Assembly: GCA_027489835.1 (NCBI GenBank)
Contig: JAIXZF010000053.1
Location: forward strand, 1-10,378
Source: Hyphomicrobiales bacterium
Lineage (GTDB): Bacteria > Pseudomonadota > Alphaproteobacteria > Rhizobiales > Beijerinckiaceae
Direction of reading: 5' to 3'
Length of the DNA stretch: 10,378 nt
This document shows, one piece after another, positions 1 to 6,205 of the stretch (position 1 is the stretch's first letter; every line of letters begins with the position of its first letter). Made by a program: the position numbers and the translations under genes. The notes beneath the pieces are model-generated. The model had not been told where the DNA came from, did no database searches, and worked only from the letters and a program-made list of their open reading frames with translations.

Positions 1-87
1 CTCATCATGGCGATGACCGAGGACCGGCATCTGAGGCTCAAGCCGCATAATCTCGTCACCGGGCTGCCCCTGCTCGGCGCCAATTGA
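1..87 (+). CDS. 3' end of an unidentified protein (28 C-terminal residues)
   Basis: Frame 1 is open from the window edge to a TGA at 85-87 and encodes 28 residues ending in GLPLLGAN. Codon use (G/C at third positions) matches the genes downstream. The stop lies 10 bp before the DUF3305 start and overlaps its ribosome binding site, so the two are probably cotranscribed. I do not recognise the family from so short a tail. By position it could be one of the small uncharacterised proteins (for example DUF6505 or DUF6352 types) that accompany formate dehydrogenase clusters in alphaproteobacteria, but this is a guess. Confidence 0.6.
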   Translation, partial: LIMAMTEDRHLRLKPHNLVTGLPLLGAN

Positions 88-97
88 GGAGAAGCCC

Positions 98-613
98 ATG
101 GCCGTCGCCTATGTCACCGTCGGCGTGGTAGTCGAGAAGCGCCCATCCTCGAGCCCCTGGGTCGACCATGCCTGGTCACCCGTGGCGGTGCTGCCCGATG
201 TGCCGGAGGCCGCACCCTGGACCTCGCTGGGCACGGAAGGCGGCCGGGAGCGTTTCTATGCCGGGCCCGCCACCCTCAGCCTGTTCTCCTCCGACACCGG
301 CCAGCTCATCGAGAATTTCGTCGGCGGCTCCGGCAGACTCTGGGTCTGCATCCGCCCGACCGGCATCGAGCCCGAGATCGAGGTCGTCGGTGTGACCGCC
401 GATCCGAGCGAGGGCGAAGGCTATCTCGAAGGCATGGGCGACATCGTCGAGGCGCTGCCGATGCCGCCCAATGTCGCCGACAAGGTACTGTCCTTCTACA
501 AGGAGCACCATGTCGAACGGCCCTTCGTGAAGCGCCAGCGCGACAAGGCCGACAAGGAAGCCCTCGGCTTCAGGCCAGGCGGCCGCGCGCCCACGGGGCG
601 CGATGGGCGATGA
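98..613 (+). CDS. DUF3305 domain protein, formate dehydrogenase-associated
   Basis: A 171-residue soluble protein with no signal peptide or membrane segment. The N-terminal pattern VGVVVEKRPSSSPWVDHAW followed by PVAVLP (residues 8-33) is the hallmark of DUF3305. The middle carries YAGPATLSLFSSDTGQLIEN, and the C-terminus (about 140-171) is a charged, probably disordered tail. The start is supported by GAGGAG at 86-91, 6 bp before the ATG. The stop overlaps the next start (ATGA at 610-613), so the two are translationally coupled. No biochemical role is established for the family. Its recurrent neighbourhood with formate dehydrogenase and TorD-type chaperone genes suggests a part in maturation or assembly of the enzyme; this is inference. 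Confidence 0.88.
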   Translation: MAVAYVTVGVVVEKRPSSSPWVDHAWSPVAVLPDVPEAAPWTSLGTEGGRERFYAGPATLSLFSSDTGQLIENFVGGSGRLWVCIRPTGIEPEIEVVGVTADPSEGEGYLEGMGDIVEALPMPPNVADKVLSFYKEHHVERPFVKRQRDKADKEALGFRPGGRAPTGRDGR

Positions 614-1389
614 GCGGCCTGAAGGACACGAAGCCCGGGCCCGGCGACGACGAGCGCCGCCAGCCCGGCGAGGGTTTCCTCGGTCGCTGGTCGCGACTCA
701 AGCGCGAGCCCGGCGCCGATGCACCGCCGGCGCCGCAGCCCGACCTTGAGGCCGGACCCTCCGAACCCGACGAGCGCCCCCGCGACCCCGAGACGGGCGA
801 ACTCATCGACGAGGAGCTGGTCAGGTCCCTGCCGGATATCGGCTCGATCCAGCCCGGCGGGGATCTGTCGATGTTCATGCGCCGCGGCGTACCCGAGGCG
901 CTGCGCCGTCAGGCCCTGCGCGCCATGTGGTCCGCCGATCCGGCGATCCGCGACTTTGTCAGCCCTGCGCTCGATTACGCTTATGATTACAACGCGCCGG
1001 GCGGCGCCCCCGGTTATGGGCCCTTGAGCGAGTCGGATTTGGCGCAAGCCCGGGAGTTCCTGAGCAGCGTGTTCAGCGATTCGCCGCGGAAGCCCGAGGA
1101 GATTGAGGCAGACGAAAGCGACAAGGAGTCGCAGGTCGTGGCGGCCGAGCTGCCGAGCCCGGTCCGCCGCTCGGACATCGGGCCCCCGCCGGTGCCGGAC
1201 GCTGACCCCGCGGCATGGTTTGCCACGCAAGGGTCAAGCGACGATTCCGGGGCGGAAGCGCCCGATTCGTGTGCGCCGAGCAGCCCCTCGACCTCAGCGG
1301 ATTCAACCGATTTGACATCGGAATCGCGTGAAAATCGGCAGGCGCAACGGACGATCAGGCGGCGCGGAGGAGGTGCGAGCCCGATTTGA
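610..1389 (+). CDS. DUF3306 domain protein, formate dehydrogenase-associated
   Basis: A 259-residue protein whose N-terminal motif FLGRWSRLKRE (residues 23-33) and core LPDIGSI...MFMRRGVPEALRRQALRAMW (about 74-107), followed by DYAYDYN, are typical of DUF3306. Residues about 33-65 and 155-259 are low-complexity, acidic and Pro/Ser-rich, probably disordered, and the tail turns basic (RTIRRRGGG). There is no membrane segment. The start overlaps the DUF3305 stop in an ATGA and has no clear Shine-Dalgarno sequence, so translation probably depends on coupling. The function is unknown. DUF3305 and DUF3306 travel as a pair with fdh genes, and a role in Fe-S or cofactor delivery is only a suggestion. 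Confidence 0.87.
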   Translation: MSGLKDTKPGPGDDERRQPGEGFLGRWSRLKREPGADAPPAPQPDLEAGPSEPDERPRDPETGELIDEELVRSLPDIGSIQPGGDLSMFMRRGVPEALRRQALRAMWSADPAIRDFVSPALDYAYDYNAPGGAPGYGPLSESDLAQAREFLSSVFSDSPRKPEEIEADESDKESQVVAAELPSPVRRSDIGPPPVPDADPAAWFATQGSSDDSGAEAPDSCAPSSPSTSADSTDLTSESRENRQAQRTIRRRGGGASPI

Positions 1390-1414
1390 GCCACTGGACT
1401 TCACATTTGAACAG

Positions 1415-1444
1415 TTGCAAAGAAGCCTGATAACCGATCATTAT
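1415..1444 (+). promoter_or_regulatory. Candidate housekeeping-type promoter for the fdh operon
   Basis: A -35-like TTGCAA (1415-1420) and a -10-like CATTAT (1439-1444) are separated by 18 bp, inside the only substantial gap between genes upstream of the chaperone-fdh block. Each hexamer matches the sigma-70 consensus at 4 of 6 bases. The stretch is clearly richer in A/T than its surroundings. The predicted transcript would begin around 1450 and leave a leader of about 55-60 nt before the ATG at 1509. The evidence is pattern matching only. The genes downstream could also be read through from the DUF3305/DUF3306 side. Confidence 0.35.
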
Positions 1445-1450
1445 CGGGTA
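1431..1450. promoter_or_regulatory. Imperfect inverted repeat, candidate operator over the -10
   Basis: The arms TAACCGAT (1431-1438) and ATCGGGTA (1443-1450) are complementary at 7 of 8 positions around a CATT centre. The centre forms most of the candidate -10 element. The geometry (8-bp half sites, 20 bp overall) suits a dimeric helix-turn-helix regulator, and occupancy would block RNA polymerase. There is no downstream U-tract, so it does not look like a terminator. The first gene after it encodes a protein with a helix-turn-helix domain, which is the obvious candidate ligand. This is inferred from position, not shown. Confidence 0.35.
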
Positions 1451-1508
1451 CCAAGGCAAGCCGGCTCAAAGACTGGCGAAGCCATAAGGGTGAGGAAACG
1501 AAAGCCCC

Positions 1509-2300
1509 ATGCGGGATCAGGGACTGGATAGGGCCATCGAGGCTGCCGGAGGCATGCGCGCCCTTGCGCGCGCGCTCGGTATTTCCCAGCCCGCCGTCTC
1601 GTCCTGGAAGCGCATCCCCGCCGATCGCGTCGTCGCGGTCGAGGCCGCCACCGGCATTCCCCGCGCCGACCTTCGCCCCGATCTCTACGCAGCCGGCGCG
1701 CAGCCCGCGGCCGAGGCCGCCGCCGACGTCGCGCCCGAGGATGCGGCCCGCGCCGACGAGTATGCGCTGATCGGAGCCCTGCTCTGGCGCGCGCCGGTCG
1801 CCGAGACCCTCGCCCAGCTCGCCCGCCTGCGCGGCGATGCCTCCGAACTCGGGCAGGCGCACCTGATGCTGGCCGACATCGCCGGCCGCGTCGATGCCGA
1901 TGCCCTGCAGCGCGAGTTCTTCAATCTGTTCGTCGGAGTCGGCCGCGGCGAGATCCTGCCCTACGCCTCCTATTACCGCACCGGCTTCCTGCATGAGCGC
2001 CCGCTGGCCGAGGTGCGCCGCGACATGGAGCGGCTTGGCCTCGCCCGCGAGGAGCGGGTCGGCGAGCCCGAGGATCACCTCTCCATCCTCTTCGACGTGA
2101 TGCGCGGCCTGGTGATGGGCGATTTCGCCGCCGACGGCCTCGACGACCGCGTCTTCTTCGACCGGCATCTGAGGCCCTGGGCCTCGCGTCTCTTCGTCGA
2201 TCTGGAGACGTCGCAGACATCCGAATTCTATCGCGCGGTCGGCATGCTCGGCCGCGTTTTCATGGACATCGAGGCCAGCGCCATGGCGCTCGCCGCGTGA
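1509..2300 (+). CDS. Helix-turn-helix / TorD-family chaperone fusion for formate dehydrogenase maturation
   Basis: A 263-residue, two-domain cytoplasmic protein. Residues about 4-60 form a YdaS/Cro-like helix-turn-helix: AIEAAGGMRALARALGISQP, then AVSSWKR, then IPADRVVAVEAATGIPRADL and RPDLY. An Ala-rich linker (about 61-80) leads to a TorD/DmsD-type all-helical chaperone domain (about 83-255), with EFFNLFVGVGRGEILPYASY at 136-155 and EPEDHLSILFDVMRG at 186-200. TorD-family proteins bind the Tat signal peptide of a molybdoenzyme and hold the apoenzyme for cofactor insertion. Here the client would be Fdh3A, encoded two genes downstream. The ATG is preceded by GAGG (1492-1495) at a rather long spacing. 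The whole helix-turn-helix needs this start; the in-frame Met16 would cut into the domain. Whether it binds DNA is untested, but basic residues K34, R35 and R40 lie in and after the recognition-helix region. Confidence 0.85.
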   Translation: MRDQGLDRAIEAAGGMRALARALGISQPAVSSWKRIPADRVVAVEAATGIPRADLRPDLYAAGAQPAAEAAADVAPEDAARADEYALIGALLWRAPVAETLAQLARLRGDASELGQAHLMLADIAGRVDADALQREFFNLFVGVGRGEILPYASYYRTGFLHERPLAEVRRDMERLGLAREERVGEPEDHLSILFDVMRGLVMGDFAADGLDDRVFFDRHLRPWASRLFVDLETSQTSEFYRAVGMLGRVFMDIEASAMALAA

Positions 2301-2314
2301 CGATCAGGAAGCTT

Positions 2315-2320
2315 GGGAGG
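2315..2320 (+). promoter_or_regulatory. Ribosome binding site that fixes the start of the Tat peptide gene
   Basis: GGGAGG lies 9 bp upstream of the ATG at 2330. It supports that start over an in-frame GTG at 2297, which overlaps the chaperone stop codon, has no Shine-Dalgarno sequence and would place 11 extra residues ahead of the twin-arginine signal. Confidence 0.75.
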
Positions 2321-2329
2321 ACAGTCATC

Positions 2330-2533
2330 ATGTCTGGAAAAAAGACCAAAGAGGCGCTCGATCGGCGCGGCTTCATCAAGGTGGTCAGCCTGGGCGGCGC
2401 CGCCGCCGCGGCCTCCGTGGCCCCGGGGCTGGTGACGCCCGCCGAGGCCTATGATCCCGGCAAGGAAGAGACGAAGGGCCGCTATCGCGAGACGGACCAC
2501 GTCAAGGCCTTCTACCGCACCAACGGCTACTGA
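2330..2533 (+). CDS. Formate dehydrogenase-region Tat-targeted small protein
   Basis: A 67-residue protein consisting mostly of a Tat signal: a basic n-region, the twin-arginine motif DRRGFIK (residues 11-17), an Ala/Gly-rich hydrophobic stretch (about 18-35) and a likely cleavage site after PAEA (residue 40). The remaining 27 residues end in GRYRETDHVKAFYRTNGY, the conserved part of the family known as formate dehydrogenase region TAT target (TIGR02811). It has no cysteines, so it carries no Fe-S cluster itself. It sits 29 bp after the chaperone gene and 12 bp before the catalytic subunit, inside one operon. Its role is unknown. It could be a small periplasmic subunit, an uncleaved membrane anchor, or a decoy or partner that occupies the chaperone's signal-peptide site. 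Confidence 0.88.
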   Translation: MSGKKTKEALDRRGFIKVVSLGGAAAAASVAPGLVTPAEAYDPGKEETKGRYRETDHVKAFYRTNGY

Positions 2534-2545
2534 GGAGCGACCCGA

Positions 2546-5521
2546 ATGTTGATCAAGCGCAAGAGCTCCGACGCCGCGCGCGGCAAGCTGCAGGCGGCCC
2601 TCGGCGGGCTGTCCTCCGGCGTCATGGACCGCCGCTCCTTCCTGCGTCGCTCCGGCCTCGTGGCCGGCGGCGCCGCCCTCGCCGGCACGATCCAGATCGG
2701 CGCCGTCCGCAAGGCCGAGGCCGCGGGTATGGGCCCGGCGACCGGCACCAAGGTCGTCACCAACATCTGCACGCACTGCTCGGTCGGCTGCACGGTCAAG
2801 GCCGAGGTCGCCAACGGCGTCTGGGTCGGCCAGGAGCCGGCCTGGGATTCGCCGATCAATCGCGGCACCCACTGCGCCAAGGGCGCCTCGGTGCGCGAGC
2901 TCGTCCATGGCGACCGCCGCATCAAGTACCCGATGAAGCTCGTCGACGGCGCCTGGACCCGCATCTCCTGGGAGCAGGCGATCTCCGAGATCGGCGACAA
3001 GATGATGGAGATCCGCCAGAAGTCCGGCGCCGACTCCGCCTACCTGCTCGGCTCGGCCAAGTTCTCGAACGAGGGCGCCTACCTGTTCCGCAAGTTCGCC
3101 GCCTTCTGGGGCACGAACAACGTCGACCACCAGGCCCGCATCTGCCACTCGACCACGGTGGCCGGCGTCGCCAACACCTGGGGCTACGGCGCTCAGACCA
3201 ACTCCTACAACGACATCCGCAATTCCAAGACGATCCTGGTCATGGGCTCGAACGCGGCCGAGGCGCATCCCGTCTCGATGCAGCACGTGCTCTCCGGCAA
3301 GGAGATCAACCGCGCCAACGTCATCGTCTTCGACCCGCGCATGACGCGCACGGCGGCCCACGCCACCGAATATGTCCGCATCCGCTCCGGCACCGACATC
3401 GCGGTGATCTGGGGCATGATGTGGCACATCTTCAAGAATGGCTGGGAGGACAAGGACTTCATCAAGTCGCGCGTCTACGGCATGGAGGCCGTCCTGCGCG
3501 AGGTCGAGAAGTACGACCCCAAGACCGTCGAGGACATCACCGGCGTGCCGGAGGCGCAGCTCAAGCGCGCCGCCGAGACCTTCGCCAAGGTCAAGCCCGC
3601 CACCTTCATCTGGTGCATGGGCGTGACCCAGCACACGGTCGGCACCGCCAACGTCCGCGCCATCTGCAACCTCCTGCTGGCCACGGGCAATGTCGGCTCG
3701 GCCGGCAACGGCGCCAACATCTTCCGCGGCCACTGCAACGTGCAGGGCGCGACCGACATGGGCCTCGATGTCGGCAACCTGCCGCTCTATTACGGCCTGG
3801 TCGAGGGCGCCTGGCGCCACTGGGCCCGCGTCTGGGACGTGTCCTACGACGCGCTGCAGGCCCGCTTCGACGAGGTTCCGGCCAAGGGCGGCCGTCCGGC
3901 CCGCACCCGCAAGGCCAACATGGAGACCTCGGGCCACACCTCGACCCGCTGGTTCGACGCCGCGACGATGCCGAGCGAGCAGGTCGACCAGCGCGACAAC
4001 CTGAAGGCGATGATCGTCTTCGGCCATGGCGGCAACACCATCCCGCGCATCCCCGACGCCGTGAAGGGCATCGAGAAGCTCGAGCTGCTCGTCGTCGCCG
4101 ACCCGCACCCGACCAACTTCGTCTCGCTCGCCCAGCGCAAGAACGGCACCTACCTGCTGCCGATCGCCACGCAGTTCGAGTGCTCGGGCTCGCGCACCTG
4201 CTCGAACCGCTCGATCCAGTGGGGCGAAAAGGTCGTCGATCCGATCTTCGAATCGGCCAACGATTACTGGGTGATCTACAAGCTCGCGGAGAAGCTCGGC
4301 TTCGCCTCCGACATGTTCAAGAACATCAGGATGGTCCGCGGCAAGTTCGGCATGGAGCCGGAGCCCGAATCGGTCCTGCGCGAGATCAACCGCGGCGGCT
4401 GGTCCACCGGCTACACCGGCCAGTCGCCGGAGCGCATCAAGCTGCACATGGCGAACCAGGACAAGTTCGACGTCGTGACGCTCCGCGGCGCCAAGGGCTC
4501 GCCGGTCGAGAACGACTTCTACGGCCTGCCTTGGCCGTGCTGGGGCACGCCGGAAATGAAGCATCCCGGCACGCACATCCTCTACGACACCTCGCTCGAG
4601 CCGATGAACGGCGGCGGCGCCTTCCGCCCGCGCTTCGGCGTCGAGCGCGAGGAGACGCTGCCGGGCGGCGCCAAGCGCACCGTCACCCTGCTGGCCGAAG
4701 GCTCCTTCCCCAAGGGCTCGGAGATCCGCGACGGCTACCCCGAATTCACCTTCGGCATGCTCAAGCGCCTGGGCTGGGACAAGGACCTGACCCCGGCCGA
4801 GGCCGCCACCATCGCCTGGATCGGCGGCAACGCGCCCGATGCGGTGAGCTGGGCGAACGATCTTTCGGGCGGCATCCAGCGCGTCGCGCTGGCCCATGGC
4901 TGCATCCCCTTCGGCAACGGCAAGGCCCGCGCCGAGGCGTGGAACATCCCCGACCCCGTGCCGACCCATCGCGAGCCGATCTACACGCCGAGGCCCGACC
5001 TCGTCGCGAAATGGCCGGCCCGTCCCGACGAGCGGACCCTGCGCATCCCCAACCTCCACACCACCTTCCAGAAGGCGGCGATCGAGAAGGGCGTGGCGAA
5101 GGCCTTCCCGATCATCCTCACCTCCGGCCGTCTGGTCGAGTACGAGGGCGGCGGCGAGGAAACCCGCTCCAACAAGTGGCTGGCCGAGTTGCAGCAGGAC
5201 ATGTTCGTCGAGATCAACCCGGCGGATGCGAGCGCCCGCAACATCAAGGACGGCCAGTTCGTCTGGGTCTCCGGCCCTGAGAACAACTCGAAGGCGCGCG
5301 TCAAGGCGCTGGTCACCGAACGCGTGGGCAAGGGCGTGGCCTTCATGCCCTTCCACTTCGGCGGCTGGCTCCAGGGCGTCGACCAGCGCGCCAACTATCC
5401 GAAGGGGACTGACCCGATCGTGCTGGGCGAAAGCGTCAACACGGTCACGACCTACGGCTATGACCCGGTCACGGGCATGCACGAAGGCAAGGTCACGCTC
5501 GTCCAGATCGCTGCGGCCTGA
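2546..5521 (+). CDS. fdh3A: Formate dehydrogenase alpha (catalytic) subunit, Cys-type, Tat-exported
   Basis: A 991-residue molybdo/tungsto-bis-PGD enzyme that oxidises formate to CO2, related to FdnG (about 1015 residues). The N-terminus has a Tat signal with DRRSFLRR at 28-35 and likely cleavage after KAEA near residue 59-60, so the mature protein is periplasmic. One [4Fe-4S] site follows: C75-x2-C78-x3-C82-x27-C110. The active site is ARICHSTTV with Cys200 (TGC at 3143-3145) as metal ligand in place of the selenocysteine of the E. coli enzymes, and His201 beside it. The conserved motif NIFRGHCNVQGATDMG lies about 1.2 kb into the gene, and the molybdopterin-dinucleotide-binding domain fills about 855-985. 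AGGAG (2533-2537) precedes the ATG by 8 bp. It resembles the NAD-independent FDH3 of methylotrophs; the partners downstream fit a membrane-bound, quinone-reducing enzyme. Choice of Mo or W cannot be read from sequence. Confidence 0.96.
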   Translation: MLIKRKSSDAARGKLQAALGGLSSGVMDRRSFLRRSGLVAGGAALAGTIQIGAVRKAEAAGMGPATGTKVVTNICTHCSVGCTVKAEVANGVWVGQEPAWDSPINRGTHCAKGASVRELVHGDRRIKYPMKLVDGAWTRISWEQAISEIGDKMMEIRQKSGADSAYLLGSAKFSNEGAYLFRKFAAFWGTNNVDHQARICHSTTVAGVANTWGYGAQTNSYNDIRNSKTILVMGSNAAEAHPVSMQHVLSGKEINRANVIVFDPRMTRTAAHATEYVRIRSGTDIAVIWGMMWHIFKNGWEDKDFIKSRVYGMEAVLREVEKYDPKTVEDITGVPEAQLKRAAETFAKVKPATFIWCMGVTQHTVGTANVRAICNLLLATGNVGSAGNGANIFRGHCNVQGATDMGLDVGNLPLYYGLVEGAWRHWARVWDVSYDALQARFDEVPAKGGRPARTRKANMETSGHTSTRWFDAATMPSEQVDQRDNLKAMIVFGHGGNTIPRIPDAVKGIEKLELLVVADPHPTNFVSLAQRKNGTYLLPIATQFECSGSRTCSNRSIQWGEKVVDPIFESANDYWVIYKLAEKLGFASDMFKNIRMVRGKFGMEPEPESVLREINRGGWSTGYTGQSPERIKLHMANQDKFDVVTLRGAKGSPVENDFYGLPWPCWGTPEMKHPGTHILYDTSLEPMNGGGAFRPRFGVEREETLPGGAKRTVTLLAEGSFPKGSEIRDGYPEFTFGMLKRLGWDKDLTPAEAATIAWIGGNAPDAVSWANDLSGGIQRVALAHGCIPFGNGKARAEAWNIPDPVPTHREPIYTPRPDLVAKWPARPDERTLRIPNLHTTFQKAAIEKGVAKAFPIILTSGRLVEYEGGGEETRSNKWLAELQQDMFVEINPADASARNIKDGQFVWVSGPENNSKARVKALVTERVGKGVAFMPFHFGGWLQGVDQRANYPKGTDPIVLGESVNTVTTYGYDPVTGMHEGKVTLVQIAAA

Positions 5522-5536
5522 GGGAGGAACTGAATT

Positions 5537-6133
5537 ATGGCTCGCATGAAATTTCTCTGCGACGCGGACCGCTGCATCGAGTGCAACGCCTGCGTCACCG
5601 CCTGCAAGAACGAGAACGAGGTGCCGTGGGGCATCAACCGCCGCCGCGTCGTCACCATCAATGACGGCAAGCCCGGCGAGCGCTCGATCTCGATGGCCTG
5701 CATGCACTGCACGGATGCGCCCTGCGCCGCCGTCTGCCCGGTCGATTGCTTCTACACCACCGTCGACAAGGTGGTGCTGCACTCGAAGGATTTGTGCATC
5801 GGCTGCGGCTACTGCTTCTACGCCTGCCCCTTCGGCGCGCCGCAGTATCCGAAGGTCGGCAACTTCGGCTCGCGCGGCAAGATGGACAAGTGCACCTTCT
5901 GCGCCGGCGGCCCCGAGGCCGACCTCTCCCCGGCCGAGTTCCAGAAGTACGGTTCGAACCGTCTGGCCGAGGGCAAGCTGCCGCTCTGCGCCGAGATGTG
6001 CTCGACCAAGGCGCTGCTCGCCGGCGATGGCGATATCATCGCCAAGATCTACAAGGAGCGCGTGGTCAAGCGCGGCTATGGTTCGGGCGCCTGGGGCTGG
6101 AAGACGGCCTACAAGGAAACCATCGCGATCTGA
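5537..6133 (+). CDS. fdh3B: Formate dehydrogenase beta subunit, four-cluster ferredoxin-like (FDH3 type)
   Basis: A 198-residue electron-transfer subunit with sixteen cysteines arranged for four [4Fe-4S] clusters: C13/C16/C19/C23, C55/C58/C63/C67, C87/C90/C93/C97 and C119/C122/C151/C155. There is one extra cysteine (C71). It carries electrons from the alpha subunit to the b-type cytochrome. It has no signal peptide and should be exported by hitch-hiking on the Tat signal of the alpha subunit. Unlike FdnH it lacks a C-terminal membrane helix, so anchoring must come from the gamma subunit. The start has GGGAGG in the 15-bp gap after fdh3A at good spacing. Length and motif spacing fit the family annotated as FDH3 subunit beta. 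Confidence 0.95.
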   Translation: MARMKFLCDADRCIECNACVTACKNENEVPWGINRRRVVTINDGKPGERSISMACMHCTDAPCAAVCPVDCFYTTVDKVVLHSKDLCIGCGYCFYACPFGAPQYPKVGNFGSRGKMDKCTFCAGGPEADLSPAEFQKYGSNRLAEGKLPLCAEMCSTKALLAGDGDIIAKIYKERVVKRGYGSGAWGWKTAYKETIAI

Positions 6134-6143
6134 CGCCGGATCA

Positions 6144-6167
6144 GGCCGCCAGCTTCGGCTGGCGGCC
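6144..6167 (+). other. Intercistronic RNA hairpin with UUCG tetraloop
   Basis: A perfect 10-bp stem (GGCCGCCAGC at 6144-6153 with GCTGGCGGCC at 6158-6167) is closed by a TTCG loop on a C-G pair, the exceptionally stable cUUCGg form. It begins 10 bp after the fdh3B stop. No T-run follows, so full termination is unlikely. It is better read as an mRNA-stabilising, processing or partial-attenuation element that could set beta-to-gamma expression. Confidence 0.75.
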
Positions 6168-6205
6168 ATCCACGCTCCTCAAATAACATAATCTGGAGGG
6201 ACAAC

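Noticed and set aside
496..1230. A 244-codon minus-strand frame opposite DUF3305 and DUF3306
   Set aside because: Arg/Ala/Gly-rich shadow translation. The + strand frames carry family motifs, coupled stop/start codons and an upstream ribosome site.
1459..1466. AGCCGGCT 8-bp palindrome and the nearby GGTACC (1447-1452)
   Set aside because: Short palindromes of this size are expected by chance in GC-rich DNA, and no partner copy or spacing pattern supports a binding site.
1328..1531. A 67-codon plus-strand frame across the DUF3306 end and the promoter gap
   Set aside because: It overlaps both flanking genes in another frame, has no ribosome site, and its product is an undistinguished basic peptide. 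The gap looks regulatory instead.
2297..2299. GTG as the start of the Tat peptide, overlapping the chaperone stop
   Set aside because: It has no ribosome binding site and would add 11 residues before the Tat n-region. The ATG at 2330 has GGGAGG at ideal spacing.
3421..5280. A 619-codon open frame on the plus strand inside fdh3A
   Set aside because: It is the +1 shadow of fdh3A, rich in Arg, Pro, Gly, His and Gln, with no domain and no ribosome binding site. The fdh3A frame has full family motifs across the same bases.
2228..6169. A 1313-codon open frame on the minus strand
   Set aside because: It is exactly antisense to the chaperone, Tat peptide, fdh3A and fdh3B genes, and its translation is a monotonous run of Ala, Gly, Val, Arg, Asp and Leu with no recognisable domain. 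Such frames arise when the sense genes use almost only G or C at third positions.
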